A stretch of 64,000 bases of DNA from Pseudomonas putida (GCF_001976065.1 NZ_MNAH01000003.1:530589-594588); one strand, 5' to 3'; positions 49,769-60,907 are shown, numbered from the stretch's first letter. Translations and numbers: made by a program. Notes: generated by a model not told the origin, from the letters alone.

Positions 49769-50401
49769 TCATTTGCACAGGCTGGGGCTCAGGCGCAGCA
49801 TATCCAATCCTGTATCAACCCAACGCTCGGCCTCGAGGTGCAATTGAAAGCTATCGGGAGCCAGTAGCCACTGGTACAGGATGCCATCGATGTAGGCATG
49901 CAGGCTGATGGCCGCGCGAGCCGTGTCGAGGTTTTCCGGCAATTGCCCGCGATTCACCGCGTTACTCAGGGCCAGGCCGATCCGTACGTTGCAGTCCAGG
50001 CTCGCCGCCACGCGTTGCTGGCGCAAGTCGCACATTTCATCGGTGAACTCGCACTTATGAAACAGAATTTCGTTGATGCGTCGGGTTTTCGGGTCCAGCG
50101 CAATTTGATGAAACAAATGAATCAACAGCTTGCGCATGCAGCCCAGGGGGTCGGGTTCGTCTGTGCTTTCGCTGGCCTTGGCCATTTCATCCAGAGGCTC
50201 ATGCAGGGTGTCGAGCATGGCCTGCACCAGGTCCGCCTTGTTGCTGAAATGCCAGTAGATCGCCCCGCGAGTGACGCCGGCCAGGGTCGCGATGTCTGCC
50301 AGGGTCGTGCGCGCCACACCCCGCTCGAAAAAGGCTTTTTCGGCCGCTTCGAGTATCTGGCTGCGAGTTTCTTGAGCTTCCTCTTTGGTACGACGGACCA
50401 T
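49769..50401 (-). CDS. emhR: TetR-family repressor of multidrug efflux (EmhR/TtgR-like)
   Basis: A 210-residue repressor. [20 protein letters not shown] at the N-terminus and [20 protein letters not shown] are the TtgR/AcrR HTH; the C-terminal helices form the drug-binding pocket. It is divergent from emhABC and represses it until drugs or flavonoid-like compounds bind (established for TtgR). The operator is at 50549-50571. Confidence 0.9.
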   Translation of the reverse strand: MVRRTKEEAQETRSQILEAAEKAFFERGVARTTLADIATLAGVTRGAIYWHFSNKADLVQAMLDTLHEPLDEMAKASESTDEPDPLGCMRKLLIHLFHQIALDPKTRRINEILFHKCEFTDEMCDLRQQRVAASLDCNVRIGLALSNAVNRGQLPENLDTARAAISLHAYIDGILYQWLLAPDSFQLHLEAERWVDTGLDMLRLSPSLCK

Positions 50402-50548
50402 GGCAGTACAACCTCAATCAGGATGCTTCAGCGATGTCTGGATATCAGCTGAATAAAAGCGGGGCGAGTGCTCTTGGGTGTCGTCCCCGGGCCTACGATT
50501 TCAATTTTTCCAACGCGTTTGTAACGAGCCGGGTACGTACCCAAGGTC

Positions 50549-50578
50549 TTTACAAACAGCCGTGAATGTAAGTATATT
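50549..50578 (+). promoter_or_regulatory. emhA promoter and EmhR/TtgR operator
   Basis: TTACA (50550-50554) and TGTAA (50567-50571) form the inverted pair of the TtgR operator. TTTACA and TATATT (50573-50578) serve as -35 and -10 (18-base spacing). From memory, the sequence around TACAAACAGCCGTGAATGTA is nearly identical to the P. putida ttgABC operator, so the repressor covers the promoter. Confidence 0.75.
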
Positions 50579-50669
50579 CCTTAGCATGCTACTTATCCAC
50601 CCGGCCCACACTTTTTAACCTTCCATCTTTTCTTGTGCGTTTTTTTGCGCGCCTGACCCGAGGATTTTC

Positions 50670-51827
50670 ATGCAATTCAAGCCAGCTGTTACCGCTCTGG
50701 TCGCCGCCGTCGCCCTCGCATCGTTGCTCAGCGGATGCAAAAAGGAAGAAGCTCCACCGGCAGCACCACCGCCTCAGGTCGGCGTCGTTACCCTGCAACC
50801 GCAAACGTTTACGCTTACCTCGGATTTGCCGGGTCGTACCAGCGCGTTCCGCATCGCTGAAGTTCGCCCGCAGGTCAACGGCATCATTCTCAAGCGCCTG
50901 TTCAAGGAAGGCAGTGACGTCAAGGCCGGCCAGCAGCTCTATCAGATCGATCCGTCGGTCTATGAAGCGACGCTTAAAAGCGCCGAAGCGAATTTGCGCT
51001 CGACCAAATCGATCTCCGATCGCTACAAACAACTGGTCGACGAACAGGCTGTCAGCCGCCAGGAATACGACACTGCCGTGGCCAACCGCCTGCAATCGGA
51101 AGCGTCGTTGCAATCGGCCCAGATCAACGTGCGCTACACCAAGGTCTACGCGCCGTTGACCGGCCGGATCGGTCGTTCCACGGTGACCGAGGGCGCGCTG
51201 GTCAGCAATGCCCAGACTGAAGCGATGGCTGTGATCCAGCAACTTGATCCGATCTATGTCGATGTGACGCAATCTTCGGTCGAACTGCTGCAACTGCGGC
51301 GCGAACTGGAAAGCGGACGCCTGCAGAAGGCTGGCGACAACGCCGCCAAGGTCAAGCTAACCCTCGAAGACGGCAGCGAATACAAGCTGGACGGTAAACT
51401 GGAGTTCTCCGAAGTGTCGGTTGACCAGACCACCGGTTCCGTGACCCTGCGTGCCGTGTTCCCGAACCCTGACCACACACTGCTGCCGGGCATGTTCGTC
51501 CACGCGCAGTTGCAGGCTGGTGTGAACAGCGCGGCGATCCTGGCCCCGCAACAAGGCGTGACCCGTGACCTCAAAGGCACACCGACCGCGCTGGTCGTCG
51601 GCCCGGACAACAAGGTCGAACTGCGTCAGCTCAAGGCCAGCCGCACCGTCGGCAACCAATGGCTGATCGAAGACGGCCTGAAGGCCGGCGATCGCCTGAT
51701 CACCGAAGGCCTGCAATTCGTCAAGCCCGGCATCGAAGTCAAGGCCACTGACGCGACCAACGTAGGCGCCAGGAACCCGGCCCCCGCCAAGCCAGCTGAG
51801 CAGGCTGCCAGCGGCAAAGGGGAGTAA
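50670..51827 (+). CDS. emhA: RND efflux periplasmic adaptor (EmhA/TtgA/MexA-type)
   Basis: A 385-residue lipid-anchored membrane-fusion protein. The lipobox LLSGCKK gives Cys24. The barrel-sandwich hybrid begins RPQVNGIILKRLFKEGSDVK; the hairpin is about 95-165; the beta-barrel and membrane-proximal domains follow to about 370. It links EmhB to EmhC in the periplasm. Its stop is three bases before the emhB start. Confidence 0.92.
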   Translation: MQFKPAVTALVAAVALASLLSGCKKEEAPPAAPPPQVGVVTLQPQTFTLTSDLPGRTSAFRIAEVRPQVNGIILKRLFKEGSDVKAGQQLYQIDPSVYEATLKSAEANLRSTKSISDRYKQLVDEQAVSRQEYDTAVANRLQSEASLQSAQINVRYTKVYAPLTGRIGRSTVTEGALVSNAQTEAMAVIQQLDPIYVDVTQSSVELLQLRRELESGRLQKAGDNAAKVKLTLEDGSEYKLDGKLEFSEVSVDQTTGSVTLRAVFPNPDHTLLPGMFVHAQLQAGVNSAAILAPQQGVTRDLKGTPTALVVGPDNKVELRQLKASRTVGNQWLIEDGLKAGDRLITEGLQFVKPGIEVKATDATNVGARNPAPAKPAEQAASGKGE

Positions 51828-51830
51828 CTC

Positions 51831-54800
51831 ATGTCAAAATTTTTCATCGACCGTCCGATTTTCGCCTGGGTAATTGCCCTGGTGATCATGCTGGTCGGGG
51901 CACTGTCGATCCTCAAGCTGCCGATCAACCAGTACCCGAGCATTGCGCCGCCGGCCATCGCCATTTCCGTGGCCTACCCGGGCGCTTCCGCGCAAACCGT
52001 GCAGGACACCGTGGTCCAGGTGATCGAGCAACAGCTCAACGGTATCGACAATCTGCGTTATGTATCTTCGGAAAGTAACTCCGACGGCACCATGACCATT
52101 ACCGCGACCTTCGAGCAGGGCACCAACTCCGATACCGCGCAGGTCCAGGTCCAGAACAAGCTGAACCTGGCCACCCCGCTGTTGCCGCAGGAAGTGCAGC
52201 AACAAGGTATCCGCGTGACCAAGGCAGTGAAGAACTTCCTGCTGGTGATCGGTGTGGTGTCGCGTGACGGCAGCATGACCAAGGACGACTTGTCCAACTA
52301 CATCGTGTCGAACATGCAGGACCCGATATCGCGGACCGCCGGTGTCGGCGACTTCCAGGTGTTCGGTTCGCAGTACGCCATGCGTATCTGGCTCGACCCG
52401 GCCAAGTTGAACAACTTCCACCTGACCCCGATCGACGTCAAGACCGCCATTGCCGCACAGAACGTCCAGGTCTCCTCCGGCCAGCTCGGCGGCCTGCCTG
52501 CCCTGCCCGGCACCCAGCTGAACGCGACGATCATCGGCAAGACCCGTCTGCAGACCGCCGAGCAATTCGAAAAGATCCTGCTCAAGGTCAACAAGGACGG
52601 CTCCCAGGTTCGCCTCAAAGATGTCGCCCAAGTCGGCCTGGGTGGCGAGAACTACAGCATCAACGCCCAGTTCAACGGCGCCCCGGCTTCCGGCCTGGCG
52701 GTGAAACTGGCCACCGGTGCCAACGCCCTGGATACCGCCAAGGCGCTGCGCGCGACCATCGACAGCCTCAAGCCGTTCTTCCCCGAAGGGATGGAAGTGG
52801 TGTTCCCGTACGACACCACGCCGGTGGTGACCGAATCGATCAAGGGCGTGGTTCACACCCTGGTCGAAGCGGTTGCGCTGGTGTTCCTGGTGATGTTCCT
52901 GTTCCTGCAGAACTTCCGCGCCACCATCATCACCACGATGACAGTGCCAGTAGTACTGCTCGGTACCTTCGGGATCCTCGCGGCGGCCGGGTTCAGCATC
53001 AACACCCTGACGATGTTCGGCATGGTGCTGGCCATCGGCTTGCTGGTGGACGATGCCATCGTCGTGGTGGAAAACGTCGAACGGGTGATGAGCGAAGAAG
53101 GCCTGTCGCCCAAGGAAGCGACCAAGAAATCCATGGGCCAGATCCAGGGTGCGCTGGTCGGTATCGCCCTGGTGCTGTCGGCGGTATTGCTGCCGATGGC
53201 GTTCTTCAGCGGCTCCACCGGTGTGATCTACAAGCAGTTCTCGATCACTATCGTCTCGGCCATGGCCCTGTCGGTACTGGTTGCCCTGATCTTCACCCCG
53301 GCGCTTTGCGCCACCATGCTCAAGGCCATTCCGAAAGGCGAGCACCACACGCCCAAACGCGGCTTCTTCGGCTGGTTCAACCGCAACTTCGACCGTGGCG
53401 TCAAAAGCTATGAGCGTGGCGTGGGCAGCATGCTGACGCACAAGGCGCCGTACCTGCTGGCCTACCTCATCATCGTTGTCGGCATGATCTGGCTGTTCAC
53501 CCGCATTCCAACGGCGTTCCTGCCGGAAGAAGACCAGGGCGTACTGTTCGCCCAGGTGCAGACCCCAGCCGGTTCGACCGCCCAGCGCACCCAGGTAGTC
53601 GTGGACGAAATGCGTGAATTCCTCCTGCGTCCGGGCAAGGATGGCGGTGAAGGCGATGCGGTGAACTCGGTGTTTACCGTGACCGGCTTCAACTTCGCCG
53701 GCCGTGGCCAGAGTTCGGGCATGGCGTTCATCATGCTGCGCCCATGGGAAGATCGAAACGCCGACAACAGCGTGTTCAAGGTCGCGGCCCGTGCCCAGCA
53801 GCACTTCTTCACCTTCCGTGACGCCATGGTGTTTGCCTTCGCCCCGCCAGCGGTACTGGAATTGGGTAACGCCACCGGTTTCGACGTGTTCCTGCAGGAC
53901 CGCGCCGGTATCGGTCACGACAAGCTGATGGAAGCCCGCAACCAGTTCCTCGGCATGGCGGCGCAGAGCAAGATCCTCACCCAGGTGCGTCCGAACGGCC
54001 TGAACGACGAACCGCAATTCCAACTGGAAATCGACGACGAGAAGGCCAGTGCGCTGGGCATTACCATCGCCGACATCAACAACACCCTGTCGATTGCCCT
54101 GGGCAGTAGCTACGTCAACGACTTCATCGACCGGGGTCGGGTGAAGAAAGTTTACGTGCAGGGCCAGCCGGGTTCACGCATGAGCCCCGAAGACCTGAAC
54201 AAGTGGTACGTGCGCAACAGCGTCGGCACCATGGTTCCGTTCTCGGCGTTCGCCAAGGGCGAGTGGATCTACGGATCGCCGAAACTGGCCCGCTACAACG
54301 GCGTAGAGGCGATGGAAATCCTTGGCGCTCCGGCCCCGGGTTATTCCACCGGTGAAGCGATGGCCGAAGTCGAAGCCCTTGCCGCCAAACTGCCGAAGGG
54401 TGTCGGTATTTCCTGGACCGGCCTGTCCTACGAGGAACGACTGTCCGGCTCGCAAGCACCGGCGCTGTACGCCCTGTCGCTGCTGATGGTGTTCCTGTGC
54501 CTGGCGGCGCTGTATGAGAGCTGGTCGATTCCGATTGCGGTGATGCTCGTAGTACCGCTGGGGATCATCGGTGCACTGATGGCCACCAGCCTGCGCGGCC
54601 TGTCCAACGACGTGTACTTCCAGGTGGGCCTGTTGACGACCATCGGCCTGGCGGCGAAAAACGCCATCCTGATCGTCGAATTCGCCAAGGAGCTGCACGA
54701 ACAGGGGCGCAGCCTGCGCGAGGCGGCCATCGAAGCCTGCCGCATGCGTCTGCGACCGATCATCATGACCTCGCTCGCCTTCGTTCTCGGCGTGGTACCA

Positions 54801-54992
54801 CTGGCGATCTCCACAGGCGCAGGTTCCGGTAGCCAGCATGCCATCGGTACCGGTGTGATTGGCGGTATGATCACGGCAACCGTCCTGGCGATCTTCTGGG
54901 TCCCACTGTTCTTCGTCACCGTGTCGGCCATGGGTCAGCGTAAAAACGTCGACCAGGAAGACGCTACTGAAACTCCTAAAGAGGCTGGCTAA
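51831..54992 (+). CDS. emhB: RND multidrug efflux permease (EmhB/TtgB/MexB-type)
   Basis: A 1053-residue HAE1-family inner-membrane drug:proton antiporter. The start [20 protein letters not shown] is standard; the proton-relay Asp-Asp pair lies in [18 protein letters not shown]. There are 12 membrane helices with two large periplasmic loops (about 30-330 and 560-870). In P. fluorescens cLP6a EmhABC exports hydrophobic antibiotics and polycyclic aromatics (family knowledge). It overlaps emhC by one base (TAATG). Confidence 0.95.
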   Translation: MSKFFIDRPIFAWVIALVIMLVGALSILKLPINQYPSIAPPAIAISVAYPGASAQTVQDTVVQVIEQQLNGIDNLRYVSSESNSDGTMTITATFEQGTNSDTAQVQVQNKLNLATPLLPQEVQQQGIRVTKAVKNFLLVIGVVSRDGSMTKDDLSNYIVSNMQDPISRTAGVGDFQVFGSQYAMRIWLDPAKLNNFHLTPIDVKTAIAAQNVQVSSGQLGGLPALPGTQLNATIIGKTRLQTAEQFEKILLKVNKDGSQVRLKDVAQVGLGGENYSINAQFNGAPASGLAVKLATGANALDTAKALRATIDSLKPFFPEGMEVVFPYDTTPVVTESIKGVVHTLVEAVALVFLVMFLFLQNFRATIITTMTVPVVLLGTFGILAAAGFSINTLTMFGMVLAIGLLVDDAIVVVENVERVMSEEGLSPKEATKKSMGQIQGALVGIALVLSAVLLPMAFFSGSTGVIYKQFSITIVSAMALSVLVALIFTPALCATMLKAIPKGEHHTPKRGFFGWFNRNFDRGVKSYERGVGSMLTHKAPYLLAYLIIVVGMIWLFTRIPTAFLPEEDQGVLFAQVQTPAGSTAQRTQVVVDEMREFLLRPGKDGGEGDAVNSVFTVTGFNFAGRGQSSGMAFIMLRPWEDRNADNSVFKVAARAQQHFFTFRDAMVFAFAPPAVLELGNATGFDVFLQDRAGIGHDKLMEARNQFLGMAAQSKILTQVRPNGLNDEPQFQLEIDDEKASALGITIADINNTLSIALGSSYVNDFIDRGRVKKVYVQGQPGSRMSPEDLNKWYVRNSVGTMVPFSAFAKGEWIYGSPKLARYNGVEAMEILGAPAPGYSTGEAMAEVEALAAKLPKGVGISWTGLSYEERLSGSQAPALYALSLLMVFLCLAALYESWSIPIAVMLVVPLGIIGALMATSLRGLSNDVYFQVGLLTTIGLAAKNAILIVEFAKELHEQGRSLREAAIEACRMRLRPIIMTSLAFVLGVVPLAISTGAGSGSQHAIGTGVIGGMITATVLAIFWVPLFFVTVSAMGQRKNVDQEDATETPKEAG

Positions 54993-56452
54993 TGAGCAAG
55001 TCGCTACTCTCCCTGGCAGTCGCCGCCTTCGTGCTCAGTGGCTGCTCGCTGATACCTGACTATGAGCGGCCGGATGCTCCGGTGGCAGGTCAATACCCGC
55101 AGGGCCCGGCGTATTCGCCGGCCCAGGCACCGGCGCAGGCCGCTGCCGAGCAGGGCTGGAAGCAGTTTTTCCATGACCCGGCGCTGCAGCAGCTGATTCA
55201 GGTATCCCTGGAAAACAACCGTGACCTGCGTGTCGCGGCCTTGAACATCGACGCCTTTGCGGCTCAATACCGCATCTCGCGCGCCGATCTGTTCCCGGCC
55301 GTTTCAGCCAATGGCACCGGCAGCCGTCAACGCCTGCCGGCTGACGCCTCGCAGACCGGCGAAGCCGGGATCAGCAGCTCCTACTCGGCCACCGTCGGCA
55401 TCAGTGCCTACGAGCTCGATATGTTCGGGCGGATTCGCAGCCTGAACGAAGAAGCGCTGCAGCAGTACTTCGCCACCGAAGAAGGCCGGCGCAGCACCCA
55501 GATCAGCCTGGTGGCCAGCGTGGCCAATGCCTACCTGACCTGGCAGGCCGACAAGGAACTGCTCAAGCTGACCCAGGACACCCTCGCCGCGTTCGAGGAG
55601 AGCTACAAGCTCACCGCGCGCAGCAACGAAGTGGGGGTCGCTTCGGCCCTGGACCTGGCGCAGTCGCGCACCTCGGTGGAAAACGCCCGTGCGCAACTGG
55701 CCAAGTACACCCGTCAGGTCGCTCAAGATGAGAACAGCCTGGTGTTGCTCCTCGGCACCGGCATCCCGGCCAACCTGCAAGCGGCCAAACCGCTGAACGA
55801 CGATCTGCTGGCCGAAGTACCGCCCGGCCTGCCGTCGGACTTGCTGCAGCGTCGTCCGGACATCCTGCAGGCCGAGTACAACCTCAAGGCCGCCAACGCC
55901 AACATTGGCGCGGCGCGCGCGGCGTTCTTCCCAAGCATCAGCCTGACAGCCAACGCCGGCACCCTGAGCCCGGACCTGTCCGGCTTGTTCAAGGGTGGTT
56001 CGGGCACCTGGTTGTTCCAGCCGCAGATCAACCTGCCGATCTTCAACGCCGGCAGCCTGCGTGCCAGCCTGGATTACTCGAAAATCCAGAAAGACATTGG
56101 CGTGGCGAACTACGAGAAGTCCATCCAGACGGCCTTCCAGGAAGTCGCCGATGGCCTGGCCGCGCGCCAGACCTACGTCCAGCAGTTGCAGGCCCAGCAA
56201 GACTTCGTCAACGCCAACCAGGACTACTACCGCCTGGCCGAGCGTCGCTACCGCATCGGTGTCGACAGCAACCTGACCTTCCTCGATGCCCAGCGTCAGC
56301 TGTTCAGTGCCCAACAGGCTCTGATCACCGACCGTCTGGCGCAGTTGGTCAGCCAGGTCAACCTTTACAAGGCCCTGGGCGGTGGCTGGAATGAACAGAC
56401 GGCGAAGAACGAGCCGTTGAAAGAAGAAGCGCCGAAGTTGAAGTTGTTCTGA
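54992..56452 (+). CDS. emhC: Outer-membrane efflux channel (EmhC/TtgC/OprM-type)
   Basis: A 486-residue lipoprotein of the TolC/NodT type. The lipobox VLSGCSL precedes two outer-membrane-efflux repeats (about 65-255 and 275-465). [20 protein letters not shown] is a signature segment of the second repeat. It completes the tripartite pump. A clear terminator lies 20 bases after the stop. Confidence 0.94.
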   Translation: MSKSLLSLAVAAFVLSGCSLIPDYERPDAPVAGQYPQGPAYSPAQAPAQAAAEQGWKQFFHDPALQQLIQVSLENNRDLRVAALNIDAFAAQYRISRADLFPAVSANGTGSRQRLPADASQTGEAGISSSYSATVGISAYELDMFGRIRSLNEEALQQYFATEEGRRSTQISLVASVANAYLTWQADKELLKLTQDTLAAFEESYKLTARSNEVGVASALDLAQSRTSVENARAQLAKYTRQVAQDENSLVLLLGTGIPANLQAAKPLNDDLLAEVPPGLPSDLLQRRPDILQAEYNLKAANANIGAARAAFFPSISLTANAGTLSPDLSGLFKGGSGTWLFQPQINLPIFNAGSLRASLDYSKIQKDIGVANYEKSIQTAFQEVADGLAARQTYVQQLQAQQDFVNANQDYYRLAERRYRIGVDSNLTFLDAQRQLFSAQQALITDRLAQLVSQVNLYKALGGGWNEQTAKNEPLKEEAPKLKLF

Positions 56453-56471
56453 TAGCGCTGTGAACACAAGG

Positions 56472-56497
56472 AGCCCACCGATTGGTGGGCTTTTTGT
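56472..56497 (+). terminator. emhABC terminator
   Basis: AGCCCACC-GATT-GGTGGGCT followed by TTTTGTT: an 8-base-pair stem with a T-rich tail. Confidence 0.92.
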
Positions 56498-56531
56498 TGA
56501 TTGCGGGAAAGTATGCGTTGTCAGATCCGGC

Positions 56532-56622
56532 CCCTTCGCGAGCAAGCCCGCTCCCACATTCGATCGCGTTATCTCTGCAGAAACCTGGTTCCCTGTAGGA
56601 GCTGGCTTGCCAGCGAAGAGGC
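56532..56622. repeat. Mixed REP pair of two families
   Basis: The left arm is TTCGCGAGCAAGCCCGCTCC (family A, minus-like) and the right arm is GTAGGAGCTGGCTTGCCAGC (family B). Mixed pairing is uncommon; the same combination occurs at 62302-62397. Confidence 0.85.
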
Positions 56623-56727
56623 CAGCAAGAACAGCACAAAAATCACAGCCAATCTTATGTTCGATAATCGCCCAAAATCTACCTTCATAGATTGAACCAC
56701 CTAGTACATTCACATCACCATTCGGCC

Positions 56728-56746
56728 AACAAAACCAATAACAACA
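56728..56746 (+). promoter_or_regulatory. Possible Hfq/Crc motif, OprD-porin leader
   Basis: AACAAAACCAATAACAACA reads as AAN triplets except for one ACC. It lies 137-155 bases before the porin start, so it is relevant only if the mRNA begins upstream. The rest of the 430-base gap from emhC holds the terminator and REP pair and no gene. Confidence 0.35.
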
Positions 56747-56882
56747 GGTTCGATGCCATGCCCCCGCGCCCTGCCCTCCCCGGCTGATCCGCCCCTTCTG
56801 TCCCGACTCCACATGCACGTCTGCAACCCCAGGTTGCGGCATCACCCTGTTTCATCCCCAAGAATTAGAGAGACCCCAGCCC

Positions 56883-58139
56883 ATGCCTTCTCCCGCGCAT
56901 TATTTCGTTCCCAGCCTGATTGCCATCGCCCTGGCGAGCGCAGCCCTGCCCGCCCAGGCCGAAGAGTCGGGGTTTGTCGAAGGGGCCAAGGTCAACCTGA
57001 ACCTGCGCAACTTCTACATCAACCGCAACTTCACCAACCCGACCAAGACCCAAGGCAGGGCCGAAGAGTGGACGCAAAGCTTCATTCTCGACGCCAAGTC
57101 CGGGTTTACCCAGGGCGTCGTCGGCTTCGGCATGGATGTGCTGGGGCTGTACTCGGTGAAACTCGACGGCGGCAAAGGCACCGGCGGTACCCAGTTGCTG
57201 CCGCTGGACAGTGACGGCCGCCCGGCCGACAACTTCGGCCGCACCAACGTGGCGTTCAAGGCCAAACTGTCGCAGACCGAAGCGAAGGTGGGCGAATGGA
57301 TGCCGGCGCTGCCGATCCTGCGCTCGGACGACGGCCGCTCGCTGCCGCAAACCTTCCGTGGCGGTCAGGTCACCTCGAAGGAGTTCGACGGCCTGACGCT
57401 GTACGGCGGCCAGTTCCGCCAGAACAGCCCGCGCGACGACAGCAGCATGAACGACATGTCGATGACCGGCAAAGCCGCGTTCACCTCCGACCGTTTCAAC
57501 TTCCAGGGCGTCGAGTACCTGTTCAACGAGAAACGCACCCAGATCGGTGTGTGGAACGCCGAACTCAAGGACATCTACAGTCAGCAATTCATCAACCTGA
57601 CCCACAGCCAACCGATCGGCGACTGGACCCTGGGCGCCAATCTCGGGTTCTTCTACGGCAAGGATGACGGCAGCGCCCGGGCTGGCGAACTGGACAACAA
57701 GACCCTGTACGGCCTGCTCTCGGCCAAGTACGGCGGCAACACCTTCTACGTCGGCCTGCAGAAACTCACCGGCGACAGCCCGTGGATGCGTGTCAACGGC
57801 ACCAGCGGCGGGACCCTGGCCAACGACAGCTACAACTCCAGCTACGACAACTCCCGGGAAAAATCCTGGCAGGTGCGCCACGACTACAACTTCGTTGCCC
57901 TTGGCGTGCCGGGGCTGACCCTGATGAACCGCTACATCAGTGGCGACAACGTACACACCGGCACTGTCACCGATGGCAAGGAATGGGGTCGTGAAAGTGA
58001 ACTGGGCTACACCGTGCAGAGCGGTGCGCTGAAAGACCTGAACGTAAAATGGCGCAACTCGACCATGCGCCGCGATTACAGCAACAACGAGTTCGATGAG
58101 AACCGTGTGATCATCAGCTATCCGATCAGCCTGTTGTAA
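56883..58139 (+). CDS. OprD-family outer-membrane porin
   Basis: A 418-residue porin. The signal peptide ends PAQA-EES. The mature start (GFVEGAKVNLNLRNFYINRN) and C-terminal SNNEFDENRVIISYPISLL are typical of OprD/OpdK-group 18-strand barrels that admit aromatic or carboxylic acids. It is convergent with the pca genes (pcaC stop 137 bases away), so uptake of protocatechuate, 4-hydroxybenzoate or a related acid is likely but unproven. Confidence 0.9.
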   Translation: MPSPAHYFVPSLIAIALASAALPAQAEESGFVEGAKVNLNLRNFYINRNFTNPTKTQGRAEEWTQSFILDAKSGFTQGVVGFGMDVLGLYSVKLDGGKGTGGTQLLPLDSDGRPADNFGRTNVAFKAKLSQTEAKVGEWMPALPILRSDDGRSLPQTFRGGQVTSKEFDGLTLYGGQFRQNSPRDDSSMNDMSMTGKAAFTSDRFNFQGVEYLFNEKRTQIGVWNAELKDIYSQQFINLTHSQPIGDWTLGANLGFFYGKDDGSARAGELDNKTLYGLLSAKYGGNTFYVGLQKLTGDSPWMRVNGTSGGTLANDSYNSSYDNSREKSWQVRHDYNFVALGVPGLTLMNRYISGDNVHTGTVTDGKEWGRESELGYTVQSGALKDLNVKWRNSTMRRDYSNNEFDENRVIISYPISLL

Positions 58140-58150
58140 ACACAAAACAA

Positions 58151-58240
58151 ATGTGGGAGCGGGCTTGCTCGCGAAAGCGGACGGTCAGCCAGCAATGATG
58201 TCGACTGAAACACCGCATTCGCGAGCAAGCCCGCTCCCAC
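58151..58240. repeat. Inverted REP pair (REPIN)
   Basis: ATGTGGGAGCGGGCTTGCTC with its inverted partner GAGCAAGCCCGCTCCCACAC, between the convergent porin and pcaC genes. Confidence 0.92.
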
Positions 58241-58276
58241 ACTAGATCTTCGGTATCTTCAAGACCTGCGACACAT

Positions 58277-58669
58277 TTAATCCCGCGATTCAGTCCCCAA
58301 CTCATCCCACACCGACTCAGCCAGGTGGAAGGTCGCGTTGGCGGCGGGAATGCCGCAGTAGATCGCGCTCTGCATGATCACTTCCTTGATCTCGCCACGG
58401 CTCACGCCGTTGTTGGCGGCGGCGCGCAGGTGCAGCTTGAGCTCACCCTCACGGTTCATGCCGATCAGCATGGCGATGGTGATCAGGCTGCGGGTGTGGC
58501 GCGGCAGTCCCGGACGGGTCCAGATGTCACCCCAGGCGTGGCGGGTGATCATTTCCTGGAACTCCGAGTTGAACTCGGTCAGGGTGGTCAGGCTGCGGTC
58601 GACATGGGCGTCGCCGAGTACCGCGCGACGGACTTTCATGCCCTCGTCGTAACGTTGTTTCTCGTCCAC
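58277..58669 (-). CDS. pcaC: 4-carboxymuconolactone decarboxylase
   Basis: A 130-residue CMD-family enzyme. MDEKQRYDEGMKVRRAVLGD at the start and the TRHAWGDIWTRPGL and SGREIxEVIMQ-like segments are diagnostic. It converts 4-carboxymuconolactone to 3-oxoadipate enol-lactone. It is the last gene of pcaHGTBDC and is 10 bases after pcaD. Confidence 0.93.
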   Translation of the reverse strand: MDEKQRYDEGMKVRRAVLGDAHVDRSLTTLTEFNSEFQEMITRHAWGDIWTRPGLPRHTRSLITIAMLIGMNREGELKLHLRAAANNGVSRGEIKEVIMQSAIYCGIPAANATFHLAESVWDELGTESRD

Positions 58670-58679
58670 AACAATCCCC

Positions 58680-59486
58680 TCAATGAGCTAACAAGAACGC
58701 CAGGACCCGCTCGCTGAACGCAGCGCCCGCCTGGACGTTGGACAAGTGCGCCGCATGGAACTCGGCGTACTCGGCGCCCTGCACGTGCTCCTGGATGAAG
58801 TGCCCACCGGAGGGCGGCGTGACCGCGTCTTCAGTCCCGGCAACCACCAGCAACGGCACCTTGATCGAGGACAGCTGATCGCGGAAGTCGGCATCACGCA
58901 CCGCCGCGCAATTGGCTGCATAACCTTCAGGCGACGTCGCCGCCAGCATGTCGGTAATCTGTTTGGCCGCTGCCGGATTGGCTGCGGAGAAATCCGGGGT
59001 GAACCAGCGGGCAATCGATGCATCGCGCAGGGCGACCATCGCGGCTTGACCATCGCGCAGCACGGTTTCGATACGTGGGTTCCACACCGACGGATCGCCG
59101 ATTTTCGCTGCGGTGTTGCACACCACCAGTTTGTTCAGGCGCTCGCCGGCATTGATGCCCAGCCATTGGCCGATCAGCCCGCCCATGGACAGGCCACAGA
59201 AATGCGCCCGCTCGATGTGCAGCGCATCCAGCAGCGCCAGCACGTCGCGGCCCAGTTGCTCGATGCTGTAAGGCCCCGGCGTCACCAGCGACTTGCCGTG
59301 ACCGCGAGTGTCAAAACGCAGCACGCGAAAATGCTCGGTGAACGCCGGAATTTGCGCGTCCCACATATGCAGGTCGGTGCCCAGGGAGTTGGACAGCACC
59401 AGTACCGGCGCATCGACCGGTCCATCGAGTTGCGGCCCTTGAATTTGGTAGTGCAGTTCGCCATCGGCGAGTTGAACGAAAGCCAC
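58680..59486 (-). CDS. pcaD: 3-oxoadipate enol-lactonase
   Basis: A 268-residue alpha/beta hydrolase. The nucleophile Ser is in FCGLSMGGLIGQWLGI, with RFDTRGHGKS before it; His is in EFHAAHLSNVQAG. It opens 3-oxoadipate enol-lactone to 3-oxoadipate. It sits between pcaB and pcaC with 10-11-base gaps. Confidence 0.92.
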   Translation of the reverse strand: MAFVQLADGELHYQIQGPQLDGPVDAPVLVLSNSLGTDLHMWDAQIPAFTEHFRVLRFDTRGHGKSLVTPGPYSIEQLGRDVLALLDALHIERAHFCGLSMGGLIGQWLGINAGERLNKLVVCNTAAKIGDPSVWNPRIETVLRDGQAAMVALRDASIARWFTPDFSAANPAAAKQITDMLAATSPEGYAANCAAVRDADFRDQLSSIKVPLLVVAGTEDAVTPPSGGHFIQEHVQGAEYAEFHAAHLSNVQAGAAFSERVLAFLLAH

Positions 59487-59497
59487 AGCAGTCTCCT

Positions 59498-60862
59498 TCA
59501 GGCAGTTAACGCAGAATGTTCAGCCACCGCTCGCTCGACCCAGGTACGGGCCTGACCGAGGTAATGGGCGGGGTCCAGCAGATGATCGAGTTCAGCCGCC
59601 GACAGTTCGGCGCTCACTTGCGGCTCGTCGCCGAGTACCGCGCGCAGATGACGTTGTTCGGCCACGGCGCGTTTGCAGCACTGTTCCAACAGATGATGCG
59701 CGGTGTCGCGGCCGACCCGCTGCGCGAGGACGATGCTCACCGCTTCGGCGAGCACCAGGCCCTGGGTCAGATCGAGGTTGCGCGCCATACGTGCGGCGTC
59801 CACTTCCAACCCGCCGGTCACCAGCAGTGCCTGCTTGAGGCTACCGGACACCAGGCAGCAAATTTCCGGCAGGGTTTCCCACTCGGCGTGCCATAGCCCC
59901 AGGCTGCGCTCATGTTCCTGCGGCATCGCGCTGAACAGCGTCGAAAGCAGGCCCGGCACGCGAGTCGCCGCGCCGATCAGCACCGCCGCGCCGACGGGAT
60001 TGCGTTTATGCGGCATGGTCGAGGAACCGCCCTTGCCCGGTGCCGAAGGTTCGAACACTTCGGCCGCTTCGGTCTGCATCAACAGACTGATGTCGCGACC
60101 GAGTTTGCCGAGGCTGCCGGCGATCAATCCCAGTACCGAGCCAAACTCCACCAGGCGATCTCGCTGGGTGTGCCAGGGCTGGTCGGGCAGCGTCAGTTGC
60201 AGCTCTTCGGCCAACGCCCGGGCAATGGGCATCGCCTGCTCACCGAGGGCCGCGAGGGTTCCGGAAGCGCCGCCGAATTGCAGCACCAGCAGACGTGGCT
60301 TGAGTTCCCGCAAACGCTGACGACTGCGGGTCACCGCACCCAGCCAACCGGCGATTTTCATGCCGAGGGTAACCGGCGTCGCGTGCTGCAACCAGGTGCG
60401 CCCGGCCAGTGGCGTGGACACATGACGTTGCGCCTGGGTGGCGAGGGTTTGGCCCAGTTGTGCCAAATCGCTGTCGATCAATTCCAGGGCGCGGCGTAAT
60501 TGCAGCACCAGGCCGCTGTCCATCACGTCCTGACTGGTGGCGCCCAGATGCACGTAGCGCTCGGCTTGGGCATCGCTCGCGGCGATCTGCTTGCCCAACG
60601 CCTTGACCAACGGGATCGCCGAATTGCCCGCCGTGGCGATTGCCTCGCCCAACGCCGCAAAGTCATAAAGCCCGGCGCTGCAAGCCGCTTCGATCGGCGC
60701 GACAGCGCTCGACGGAATCAACCCCACCCGAGCTTCGGCCCGGGCCAGCGCCGCTTCGAAATCGAGCATGGCCTGAACCCGGCCCTGATCGCAGAACACT
60801 TCACGCATGTCGCTTGCAGTGAAATAGGCATCGAACAATTGATTGCCCGGTCGCTCGTTCAT
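59498..60862 (-). CDS. pcaB: 3-carboxy-cis,cis-muconate cycloisomerase
   Basis: A 454-residue fumarase/aspartase-superfamily enzyme. The signature GKGGSSTMPHKRNPVGA contains the catalytic loop; TSQDVMDSGLVLQLR is the second conserved region. It lactonises 3-carboxymuconate. It is 45 bases downstream of pcaT. Confidence 0.94.
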   Translation of the reverse strand: MNERPGNQLFDAYFTASDMREVFCDQGRVQAMLDFEAALARAEARVGLIPSSAVAPIEAACSAGLYDFAALGEAIATAGNSAIPLVKALGKQIAASDAQAERYVHLGATSQDVMDSGLVLQLRRALELIDSDLAQLGQTLATQAQRHVSTPLAGRTWLQHATPVTLGMKIAGWLGAVTRSRQRLRELKPRLLVLQFGGASGTLAALGEQAMPIARALAEELQLTLPDQPWHTQRDRLVEFGSVLGLIAGSLGKLGRDISLLMQTEAAEVFEPSAPGKGGSSTMPHKRNPVGAAVLIGAATRVPGLLSTLFSAMPQEHERSLGLWHAEWETLPEICCLVSGSLKQALLVTGGLEVDAARMARNLDLTQGLVLAEAVSIVLAQRVGRDTAHHLLEQCCKRAVAEQRHLRAVLGDEPQVSAELSAAELDHLLDPAHYLGQARTWVERAVAEHSALTA

Positions 60863-60907
60863 AAACAGTCCCTGGAGGTGCGGGCCGCTCGGGCCCGCTT
60901 GTGTAGA

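Noticed and set aside
51834..54023. A 729-codon minus-strand open frame opposite emhB
   Set aside because: Antisense to a clear RND permease; His/Gln/Arg-rich translation typical of shadow frames.
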